Below the pieces are notes generated by a model. It ran no database searches, had not been told where the DNA came from, and saw nothing but the letters and a program-made list of their open reading frames with translations. From Zeugodacus cucurbitae (lineage: Eukaryota; Arthropoda; Insecta; Diptera; Tephritidae): a stretch of DNA of 64,000 bases. Shown piece after piece: positions 1 to 12,500 of the stretch. Numbering within the stretch: position 1 is the first letter of the stretch; the number at the start of each line of letters is the position of its first letter. Position numbers and translations under genes: made by a program. The stretch spans positions 65,466,001 to 65,530,000 of the forward strand of contig NC_071671.1 in NCBI RefSeq assembly GCF_028554725.1, in the 5' to 3' direction.

Positions 1-256
1 CGTAAACAAAATATAACTTAAATTAATAAAATATTACTAATAATGAATTCTAAATGATTATTTACAAATGTAGCAACAACTGTATACTTATGCACTATAC
101 TAAATGAAAGCAATTATGCAGTTTTATAAAACGTTTACATTTGTTACGTAAGCATGTAAATTTGTATAACTGTAGTAGATTACAACAACCAAAAACCACC
201 ACAACAAAACATATGTACTTTTAGTGCAATTTGTGTTTTTTTTGCATTTCTCTTAC
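1..256 (-). other. spin intron after exon 4b
   Basis: AT-rich sequence between the exon 4b donor and the unseen following spin exon. By family knowledge that exon should begin with a YVV-like segment. No other feature is seen. Confidence 0.7.
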
Positions 257-518
257 CAGTAAAATATCAGCAACTAATGCCCAATTTAGATTCAAAAATA
301 ATTGCCCGATGAACATTAAAATATACGAGGCTATGACGTATTTTGTGACAAAGAGCATCGCGGCCGCAAGGAAAAATGAGCTAAAGAATAATCCATAGGC
401 GCATACCAAGGGATCGGCGTTGTTCTTGTAACTGGCAACTGCACGCGACACTATGGGGCCGAGCGGCACACCAATTAGACCAGCTACCATTGTTATAACG
501 CCGAAACGTAACGAGACG
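257..518 (-). CDS. spin: spin mutually exclusive exon 4b
   Basis: This is the distal alternative exon: acceptor AACAG|CGTCTC, donor TTACTG|GTAAGA, 262 nt, same phases as exon 4a. It encodes 87 residues beginning VSLRFGVITMVAGLIGVPLG and ending WALVADILL. By hand alignment about 40% of positions match exon 4a, with both ends conserved and the middle helix diverged. The paralogous exon pair arose by duplication, and alternative last-third exons are known for Drosophila spin. Confidence 0.9.
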
Positions 519-3500
519 CTGTTTAATTTTTTTTTTTCAAACAGTTAAGCATTACATTTAAGGTGCGTTTTTAAAGTTGAGTTTTGTTTTAGTACAAAAA
601 TGTATGAAGAAAAAAACAAAGAAAATATTATAAAATTTAGTAAAAACGTTGAAAGCATTTAAACAAGAAAACTCGTGTTAAATATAAAAAAATGGAGTAA
701 CAAAACAAAAATTATAAAATATCAAGTTATAAACAGCTGAAATTCTTAAGGATTCTTGCTGTTAGCGATCGTACAAGCTCTTTTGCATTCCTTTTATTGC
801 TTTTTTTCTTTAGTAGCACGCTGAGTGTGTTCGGTGGAGGAGCAGACAGTGGTGGGTGATGTTTTCATTAACGCTTTGCTTTTTTTTAGCTTTGCTTATT
901 TATTTTCACGCATTTATTTGCTGATGATTGCACTACGCCTTTCATTCATCATTATGATTTTCATTTCATTTTCTTACCAACAAAATATCCGCAACAATAG
1001 ACCAGCATAGGTTCAGCGTCACTTGCGCCAAAAAGACGAACAAGAAGCAGAACGATGTGGTGGTTTGCGGTGTCACCAGCGACAAGTAGACCATCGGCGC
1101 GGATATGAGCAGACCGAAAGCGCAAATATATGGATCACAGTTCTCGTGTCGCGGTCGTAGACGTTGCGCCAAAAACGAACCCAATGGCACACCAATCAAT
1201 CCGGCTATCATGGCGATGATGCCAAACTTGTACGATACGCTAATTGATTTTATAAATAGGATTTATGTGTCTGTTTTTTTTCAAAATTTTAAATGCTAAA
1301 AATATTGAATTAAATGTATGTGCGTAAACATGTTGAATTATTTACACAGCATATTTCTCATACAATGTATATATATACATATGTATATAGAAATCGAAAT
1401 TTTTTGGGAAATCCAAAAATTTATATACATATCTACACTATTTTTATTTTTGTATTTTCATTATACTCACTCATTCAGTGACAGCTCCTCATTGCCAGGC
1501 TGCATTTTGATGCCTAAATAAATGAATTTAGGTCCCCACCAGGCAAGCGCACCAGTGACGAAAGCCACACAAGTGAAGCCCGCTGTCGAAAGCATAAACG
1601 AATGATTCTTCACCAAGTCCTTGATGTCTTCTGTGTAGCTGGTTGGTTCCAAATGTGGTGATCCTTCACTCTCACCGCGCTCTGGTTCTTTGATTAAGAC
1701 AATCAGCACAACGGCTAAAATGCCAAGAATGGGTGTAACGCGGAGCGCCCAACGCCAGTTATTAGCCAAGCGTGCAGTCTCCGAGCCGACAATGTAACTG
1801 CGTAAATAGATAATATGTTAGAAAATACAAATTAGAATTCATATTTCAATAAATAACCGTTTACAACTAAATATTGAAATCGATTATTCTTGAAAATAAC
1901 TACAATTAGATTATTATAATATTATAATATAGCATTACAATTACTGTCATAAATCAAGTTATTTTTTTATAATAAAAGTAAATTTATTAAAAGTTTCGCG
2001 TAGAATCTGGAAAATCTCGATTAAATGTAAATTAGCGCTAATTGTCAACTCTTACATGTTAGATTGAATACTAATCAATCAATCAATCAGGAGGCATACT
2101 TAATTGAATGACTACAAATTGAAGGGTCCCGACTCATGTTTGTAATTAATTTTTAATTTATGTCCCGTTTAATTAGTCGTCGAATCAACCACTAATTATT
2201 ACAAAAACAATACAAATACACATATTATTCACACTAACAACGCAACGCTTGCCTCGAACTGTTTTAGGGGTGTTTCTCCCTACTTGACTTTGGTTGCGTG
2301 AGAGTATTTAATGCTTATAACTTTTATACAATTTGACCTTTCAGACTCTTACTTAAAGAATTTAAATGCTGTTAATTGACGAATTCGTTGCACTTACATA
2401 TTTGCTGCATTGCTTACGTGTGAACGAAGTATTTGATGTGAAAGAAAATCTAGTAATTGAATTAGATTTAAATTGACAATGTCAATAATAAAATTTCTAT
2501 TATTAATTAACCTTTTGAACGCGCGCAATTTAGAAAGTTATATTATGGAAATAAGTTGCGGGCAAATGGGTGCGATAAAATTACAGTGAAGCCGCGTTAA
2601 TTGGAACATAGATACATATTACAAGTGTTGAAAAACTGTTAGCCAATGGTTGAAAATGTCAAATGGTACCTTCAAGTTGCAGCACATAACCTCAAAATTT
2701 TCATTAAATTTTAATATTAAAATTTATTAAATTCTTAAAATTAAAAACAAATTAAAAACAACACCGGCGTAATTTTTTCTCACCACTGTCCAACGGTTCA
2801 CCCCACAAACTTTTAAACAGTTATAGTAATTTAAGAATCCCATAAACAACCCTCGTCGCATAGTATTAATATCCACAGTTAAAAGTTATTACTTTAATAT
2901 TTACAGCTGCCTATAAGTTTTCTCATCATAAAAATTCCAAAAATTTAATTCAATTGAAGGCAGCCAGCCAACGCCTCTTTGACCTGCCTTGTTTTATACA
3001 ATTAAATTTGTTTTATTGTCATGGGAGTGCATGACACGCGATCGGTCGTTTGATCGGAAGACTGTTATGAAGTGTAAACAATATTAAAAATTCAGCTTAT
3101 ATTACACAATTTAGATGAAAACACGCGATCGACGCTCTTAAAGTTTTTTCTTGAAAAGCTTTGAAAAGTCAGCACTGGGGGTGAATGACTCAACATAAAG
3201 AAATGCACTAAAGCGCGTACCATAATTTAAATATACTATATATATAGAAGCGGACCTTACTAATAACACTATAAAAATATAAATAAATTCCTTATCAAAT
3301 TTATTTATATTATTGCGACCGCTAACAAGTCTAGAAATGCAACAGGCAGATAACCGGATCCAACACAATAGACATTATAGTGTGCGTAGGACAAGGTTAT
3401 CAGAACTACTGTTAGTAAACATTGCAAAATTTAATTATAAAACAAATAAATAAACATAGTTGATAAGCAGACAAAAGCTATAATAAGTTTTTAATGTGAT

Positions 3501-6500
3501 TTGCATAGTAAAATAAAAAAATATTAAAATTATAGTAAACTTAAGCGCTAAATATTACTCAAACCTTTAAAATATAGTAAATTATTTTCAGACTTACCCA
3601 AATCCTGAACCAACTGGTATCGCAAAATAGAATAACGCCAACATTCGCGAGCGCAAATCGTGTATGAACAAATCGGAAATAATGGTCGGCGCTATGGTAC
3701 TATACGAAGCCTCACCGATACCCACTAACGCGCGGAATGTGATGAAACCACCGAAGCTGCCCATAAATGAGCCAAGTAACGTTGTTGTCGACCATAACAG
3801 TACACCCACGGCCATAATCCAACGACGCGAATAACGATCACCGAGATAGCCGAAAAGTGGCGCACAAATCATATAAGAGAGCACGAAGACGGTCTGCAAG
3901 AGACCACCATCATCATCACCGATTTTAAAATCGGCTTGTATATCTGTTAAAACACCTGAAATATTTCAAAGAAGAAGAATATAGGTTAGAATTGATTTTG
4001 AAAATAATTTAATTTTTTCAAATGGAAGGTATTTAAATAAGAAACATCACCTCAACTAAAAACTAATTTGGATTGATATCTATGTTTCAAAAAACCCATA
4101 TTTATATAATGAATACTTGAACGTGAACTTGAAGATCTTTAGTTTCTTGCAGTTCTATATCACTGCTCTACTATCTAAGACAAGAATGAGCTATGGGAAA
4201 ACTATACTCTTCCCAAATAGTTTAGGGGAACCCCGGTCTAGTTGACAGTGCTTAAACGGATATCAAACCAACTATCATCGGAACTGAAACATAAGCTTCT
4301 TCAATTCAGAATGTTTAGATCTTATTTAAATTTGTCATATCTTAACTGCGTGAATTCCTCTTCTTACGCATATCATGTGGCAACTCTTCACCAAACATAA
4401 CTGTGCAATTGCATTGAGGTGTGTTCGCATACCGTGTGCAGAGCAGCTTACGCTTCACCGGCAAATGAATGAATGAATGCCACACGAGCTTTGAAGCTTT
4501 GAAGCCGCGTGCCTGATGCCAATGAAGACTCTAATTTTAGCACATAACGTGACCACACTGTATAATGATGATAATAACGAGCAAATTTAATTAACACATT
4601 CCAACAGTTGACTTAATTGCAATCACGCTGATTGTATGTACATATGTATGTACATATGTATGTGATGTATATGCGTATTTTAATAAGAAAATATGAAAAA
4701 GTAGAAGACAAAGTTGTTTACTCTTGCGAAACTTTAATGGAAACTTTATTGACACTCGGAACTTCTGAATCGCCTGATATTCGCAGAAGTGGTGCTATTA
4801 GCAGAAAGTTAAAAACTAACAATTGTTTAACTAAAGTGCTAATTGCTTGATTTAGTCTATAAAACTTAGGTTTAAAGCAGTAAAATTACTAAGAAATCTA
4901 CAAAAGAAGAAAGCTACTACATAACAGTTTGAACATTATCAGCTTTAATTGAGCCACAGCATATGAAGCTTAATGAGGTCACGCTTTCAAATTTATCATT
5001 TTATTATTAAAATATTTCAAACTTCATAATTTTCATTTTAATTAAATACTTTTAATATGTTATGAGCGAGTTTCGCAGTACATTCGAGTACTAATGCAAT
5101 AGCGAGAGTCAATGATGCCGGCACTCGATTGCTTTTTCGCTTTGGGAGAGTTTTGCAAAAACAACAACTGCCATTCGGAGGCGACATTAAACTGCAGGGC
5201 GCTGTTTGGTTTTCAAGGTTACATGCGCCACTCAATTATTATCAGTATCATGCACATTTACTCATCATCATTGCAGCAGTTGTGTTTCATCAGAAAATCG
5301 CTTTTTATATATGTATGTATGCAACTATAAAAGTATATATGTATGTACATTAGGGTGGCCCTTAGTTGTATGGAGGATAAAAAAAATGTCTGGATTCTCG
5401 ATCGCACCCCCTAGAAATATGCGAATAGCCCAAAAACTAGTATATACAAAAGTTTTAGGTCAATCAAAAAAGGTTTAGAGGTTGCGCAAGGAGCTTGAAA
5501 TCCTGAAAAAAATAAGAATTTTTGCCATTTTTATGTCTCAGACTTCCATATTTCATAGTCACACTATCCCTCACTGGTTTTCCATACCGTAATAATAAGA
5601 TAATAAGAATAATATTAGAACCGTTATAACGGTATATCACGAGCATGCGACGCTTGAGAATGCACCACATTAAATTTACTTTCATATTTGTATTTCTGTA
5701 ACTCTATCATCAATCGACCGATTTTTAAGATTGTGGTAATTTTGGAAAGGTAATAAAATGCAGATCTTATTACGGTATGGAAACCAGATAGTGTGGCTTT
5801 GAAATATGGAGACATAAAAATGGCAAAAATTCTTAATTTTTCAGGATTTCAAGCTCCTTGCGCAACCTCTAAACCTTTTTTGATTGACCCAAAACTTTTT
5901 ATATACTAGTTTTTGGGCTATTCGCATATTTCTAGGGGGTGCGATCAAGAATCGGAATACTTTGGAAAATAAGGGTCACCCTAATGTACATATGTTTTTA
6001 TATAAGCAAGTAGCTGACTTGCTCCAGAAACGGTCAGTTAATCATTGGCAATACATTTTCATAGCGCCACATAAAACTATTTAACATTAATTAAGTAAAA
6101 CTAGTTTAATCGTCGTTTTTAAAGTCATTTCAAGTTGGACTATGTGTGATTTGTGTGAAGCAGAAGAAGAAAAAAATATAATATGAACTTTATTTGCTGT
6201 TGGCTTAAGTTGGAAGCGGCGTTTGCACTTCTTTAACTAAGCAGATATGCATTTAATTCTTTAAATAAGTTAATTTTTGCAATTTTATTTTATTTTAGTA
6301 ACATTGGCCGCATTGCTGCACACTGACCACTGACCACTTGGCGTAACTAATTGCGCTGTTGTTGCTAAAATATTTCTGTACGTTTTACCGAGTACATAAA
6401 GGTTTTTCACGGAATCGCATACAATTAAGTAAAATAAAATAAATTGCTTTATTGAAAAAAATCTCTATACTTAATAAATTCCGAAGAAGTCTTATAGAAT

Positions 6501-9500
6501 TATATTTTAATTAGAAGTTATCTCTTGACATATCAATACATATTGAATTTTTATTTCAACAGTTTTACATACAATTTTTTACAATTTAACAATCGATAAC
6601 TCTAAAATGTATCGATCAGTTAAAAATTAGTGGAGCAAATGGAGCAGTTTGATGTAAGGGAGTCAAAACAAGCAAGCATTTTTCTCATTTTAATGAATAA
6701 TTTTTAATCAATTTCAAAAACCGTGACGAGTTTTAAGGTAACTAGCTTTAAATAAATGACACAGTTTCTAAACAATTTCAAAATGAATGAGTCATTTATT
6801 GCTTTTGAAGTAAAAGCACTACATGTTACTCGGAAGTGAGTTATTCGCTTATCAAATAGTAAATATAAATACATACATATATCTATAGTTTTTATATAAT
6901 TATAAATATTAGTCATTCATTAAGGTAAATCTTAATTAACAAAAAAGTCAAAAATCACTCATTCTACAAAAGCTTTAAAAAGTTATCTTACATAGACTGA
7001 TTCTTTTAGCTGGCAGGATAATAAACCATTTTGAGTAAATTTCGAAACAATTTAATTGTCAATTTCGGGTTGGCAACTAGCAAGTTATTTCTAATGATTT
7101 TATCTGTCATACATTTCATTCATATACAAATTATCCGATTACCAGCTACCAGCGGAGTGTGTGGGGGAGTGCCGGTAGTATAATAAACTGAGTGCTAAAA
7201 GCGGCACTTATCAATGTGTCAGCATAACCTTGATAATAGATCACATGAATGACAATTTGATAGGCTATATCGCATAGGCAACAGTGTAAGTGGCGCCCAC
7301 TCACATGTAGCCTTAAACAACAACAATAAAATACTAATCTAACAAATAAGAGAAAAAGTAATGAAATACCATTGGCGCATACCACTTCACGAGCGTGATA
7401 AAATTGAGTATTTGGGCTTCCCAAACACCCGCACTGGCGAATATAAAGATGAGTATGCACGTACTTGAAAATTTTACGGCATTTTAAATACATACACAGT
7501 TATGTACATTTGTTTACCTGGAATCACGATAAAAATCATGCGCTCAGGTTAAGTATTGAATGTTTGTTTACATACATGCATACATAGTATTTGTATACAA
7601 GTAGCACTAAGTAGGAGAACAGTCTAAAAGCAAACACGTACAAAAATGTCTAGGAGAGTCAATGAAAGCGTATCGTGGCGCATGGTTGAGAGAACAACTT
7701 GGCTGTCAACGGAAAACGCAACAAGTAAACGGAAGAGTAGCGAAAATAGTGACATGTGACATATATACCTACATTTGTATGTATGAATATGCACAATCCC
7801 CCTCCATACATTTGTACATATAAACACAATGAGTAGCAGAACTAGTTCGCTAAACTGCATGTTTTACGAGCAAGTTTGTGACTGGTGCAAGCGCTGAGTC
7901 AGACAACAACAGACTGCTCACTGCTGCCTCCCCATAATTGCCAACCGCCTTCAACACTCGACGTGGCCACAAACGACTACACTACACACACTAAAAACCC
8001 CCATAAAGCCAACAAACCCGAAGTGGCGCACTGCCCCGCAATCTTCCCGCCGCTTTGTATGCCATTTTCGCTCTTCATCATACGTTTTTACTGCTTTTGT
8101 TGCTTTTGTTACTACTACAACTCACATATTCGCGTTTCGTGTTTTTTACTTTCTGCATTTAATTATTTTCGTTGTTATCTGGGTCTTTTTATGAGAAATT
8201 TATCGTACGATTTTTTCAACCAATCAGCGAACGCCGGTATTAGCCAGCAATGAATAAGTGACGTAATGGCAAATAATGCTGACGGTCGAACGTTGTCGTT
8301 GCCTACGTAGGCAAGGCGGCAGGCAGCGAACAAACAGTGGTGAACACGACAAGCAACAGAAAATACCAACCGTGAAAAGGCGAAACACTAAAACCGAATT
8401 GGGGGCCGATGTTGGTAGAGCTACTGCATAGGTGGCTAGCTCATTTACATACACATATGCATATGTGTATATGCAAATATGTGCATACGTACAATTGGTA
8501 TGCAGCGACGTCAACACGTAAGCATTCATAAACGGAAAGATTGCGTTATTCCAAACAGAAAGACGACGGCAACGACGACGAGCAGCTACATACATACATA
8601 TGTATGTAGTGGTCATATTTTTATTGGCAAATATAAAATAAATATCATTAGCAAAATTGAATTTAGCATGAATTTGTTTTTGTTTATGTTGCTTTGCCGG
8701 TCGATTCGAAGGCTTGGCTCTGACTGACTTACAGACGGTTTCTCCACACTCTTGAAGGAGACAAACGCCGAAGGTGGATATTATAGTGGAACAATATACA
8801 TATATGTAGATTTTATGCCAAAATGAGAAAACGAGCAACAATCGAAGAGTCGAGAAGCCGAAAGCTTTAAGCAGTCAGTTGCGTTCAATGTCAGAGGAAA
8901 GCAAACATAATAATGAGGTTTTATTTAGTTGCAAAAATAAGTAATAGGAACAAAACAAAAAACTTAAAACCGTAGACAATTGGCAACAAATAAAAACATG
9001 CTTACAAATCGAGTATCAGCGGAGAAGCAGAAATGGAAAAATAGACCGGCAATGTGCTAAAGAGAACCAGTTTACAAAAGCCGGCACCGGCGAAATGTCA
9101 GAACACAGCCACCAATACAATTCTACAAAGTACACAAGTACTCAACTAGATTTGTTGGTAGTCAGGCGACCAGTTAATAGTAAATTACTGAATGTGAGAG
9201 CATAAAATTAGCAAATTGTTATTAATATACTCCAACCACTTGTGATGGAATTTCGAATGAAATGTCCTTGAGACGCTGCAGGAAAACTTTGTGGAGAAGC
9301 AACTCTCGGAAGAAAATTTGTTGAATGTTATTATATGTAGCTATCTAAAAAAATATTAGCCTATTTCTTTCTGTAATAGTTTTGAATAAAAAAGAAATGC
9401 TCGAATACAAATTAATATTGATAAATGACTATGCGTTCAGCTTTATTAATAGACAATAGCGATTTCTTCAATTCTTCTCAAAAGATAAATAAAGTAAATA

Positions 9501-12500
9501 AAATAAAATAATAATTTGAAAATTAAAAAAATAGATACATATGTATGTATTCTCTTGTTTCTCCGCATCATTTTACGATTACTGACACGATCATTATGAA
9601 TAAGCATCGTTTCTGAACATATTTGAATTGATGTCAATAAACGTAAGACGTTCAAATTTTGGCGTTTTTTATATTCAAATTAAATATTAATTTATTCGAG
9701 CAAGTTTTATTTCACGTTGAACTTAATTCACAGTGTTGACTCATTATGAATGTTTGGCATTAGCTTTAAGTAGCGGTTTCAGAAGTTATAGATCTGTACG
9801 TTAACATTTTTTTCATTCATTTAAAGTCGATATTTGAAAGAAACAATCGATATTTATTTGCTCAAAGTATGAATTTAAGTAAAAACAATTAAGTTGAATT
9901 AAAGTGAAATATTTTAAAAGAATCTTATATTTTACGCGAAAAAATGTAATATACAGTGACTGAATGCGGTGTTGCATATTTAAATTTAGAGAGGTAAAGC
10001 TAAAGAATATGAACATACAAATATACGCCTTCGGGTTAATGCGGCTTATAGCATTATTCATCGGTTTATATGCATAATAGGCGCAATACGCCAAATGGAA
10101 GCTTCTGAAAATTAGCACTGGTATGTATTTACGTACATACAAATATACAAACGTACCTACTACGGCATTTGTAGGGAAAAGCAAAAAAGTGAGAGATGCA
10201 TTTCGGTCAATGACATGCAGCACTTAGGCTATTCGAACCTATGCCTAGACTTAGGGTGTGAATATGCGCCAATTTGCAGTGCTGTGGAAGGCGGTGCTCG
10301 GGCGTCATTTTAAGTGCCAGACACCTGCAATAAGTGAGTGCACCGCATTCTCCATCACTTTTGCTATTATTTGTTTGCATTTTACGTGGTACATGCGAAT
10401 AAAGGCTACACATAATAATATAGTTGTTTTAAAACTGAGTTTGTGCCGACATTGGTAATACCCAGACAGCGTGAATATATGTATATATTCGTATGGGATT
10501 GGTATATGAAAGACATTATTTGTATGACAAGTGATAATGCAAATCACATGTTTAAGTAAGTAGGTTTGCGGTTTGTTCAGTGATCATCAGACTAATGTGA
10601 TTTATTATATTGAATGTTAAATTTATGACTTTCATTTCATGTGTGGAAATGCAGCCATATATACCATATTATATGATTGATGTCCGATGATTGAACTACT
10701 TTATCTTAATGTGATAATGGGAAATGAATAATGATAACGTGTTAATTCGATTATAAATGAACTGGTGTAAACGCACAAATATACACACACAAAAATTAAA
10801 TGAATCATTTCTCGCACTTTAATTAAAAAAATTATTTTTTCATTCATATTTGAAATCAAAAAAAAATATTTACGGATAATTATTAATCTACCAATTAACC
10901 TTTTAATAATCACATCATGTGAGAATTGTGGAAACGGCACTTCTTAACTGGCGTAGAAACCGCTTACGCGGTTATAGCCGAGTCCACAACAGTGCGCCAC
11001 GCATCTCTCCTTTTGGCGGTTTGGCGCCAATTGGTAATACCAAGTGAAGACAGGTCCTTCTCCACCTGGTCCTTCCACCGGAGTGGAGGTCTCCCTCTTC
11101 CTCGGCTTCCACCAGCGGGTACTGCATCGAAAACTTTCAGAGCTGGGGCACTTTCATCCATTCGAACAACATGACCCAGCCAGCGTAGCCGCTGTTTTTT
11201 TATTCGCTGGACTATGTCTATGTCGTCGAACAACACATACAGCTCATCATTCCATCTTCTGCGGTATTCGCCGTTGCCAATGTTTAAGGGACCGTAAATC
11301 TTCCGCAAAACCTTTCTCTCGAAAACTCCTAGTGCCGTCTCATCGGATGTTGACACCGTCCACGCTTCTGCACCATAAAGTAGGACGGGAATGATGAGGG
11401 ACTTGTAGAGTTTAGTTTTTGTTCGTCGAGAGAGGACTTTACTTTTCAATTGCCTACTCAGTCCATAGTAGCACCTGTTGGCAAGAGTGATTCTGCGTTG
11501 GATTTCAAGGCTGACATTATTATCGGTGTTAATGTTGGTTCCTAGGTATACGAAATTATCTACAACTTCAAAGTTATGACTGTCAACAGTGACGTGGGAG
11601 CCAAGACGCGAATGCGCTGACTGTTTGTTTGATGACAGGAGATATTTCGTCTTGTCCTCGTTCACCACCAGACCCATTCGCTTCGCTTCCTTATCCAGGC
11701 GGGAAAAAGCAGAACTAACGGCAACTGCCATATGGAAAATTTGTGAAAATAATTTATAATTACCATGAATATTAAAAAAATAGTTTTCATATGGCTAGGA
11801 AATAATTGCGTCACCTGCACTCTGCAAACAAAGTGAATGTATGCTATTTTAATCAGAATCAGATTCACGGCTAATCAGTACAAAATACACAGTAGTAGAT
11901 AATGAATGATTAAATTTGTAAAATGTTGGAAATACACACAAACTTCTATTCTTCAAACAATCTATTTTATTACTAAGAAGGTTTACGCTAAAATAATGTT
12001 TATAGTCACGATTGCAATGTTATTGCATGCAATTAAGTAAATCTTAACTCAAAATCAATAAAAATAATCCAATAGCACATATTGCGTATTTTCCAAAGTA
12101 ATAACATTAACATTTTTGTTTAATATGTACATATTGAAAAAGTAAGGAAATTTTGGAAAAATGCTTATGAGCAGAATATTATAAATTGTAAGAACATTCG
12201 TTCTTGGCTACTCAAAACGACCTTAAGACTTTCCAGCTGTAAAAGCTACTAATAAATATCGCGGAAAATTCCAATAATACATTGGCGGTCAAATTAATTA
12301 ATGTAAAATAAAACAGCTGACAAATAATTTCTTGTTTATTTAAAGAAGAGACTTTCATTGACAAATAACATTGAATAAATTGGCGCCTTAATTCGCATAT
12401 TTTGCTTTGCTGTTATTTGTTATTTTAATTACTGTGCTACTATGCATACTTTGCGCCTAAAATAAAAATATTTAAAGTTTAATTTGTAACAATCTAAATA

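Noticed and set aside
7146..8253. Several overlapping frames in a GC-richer part of spin intron 1
   Set aside because: Frames on both strands overlap, none shows a domain, and none fits splice signals of spin.
8224..8841. 205-codon minus-strand frame in spin intron 1
   Set aside because: Composition is microsatellite-like (YIYVY, HICIYTYAYVYV), no domain, no splice or promoter support.
10207..10260. tRNA-like GGTTCGAAT box on the minus strand
   Set aside because: No matching A box or cloverleaf could be drawn around it.
10964..11731. 255-codon frame that could be called a host craniofacial development protein 2-like gene
   Set aside because: It is the C-terminus of an RTE-like LINE with two other copies in the window; not a host gene.
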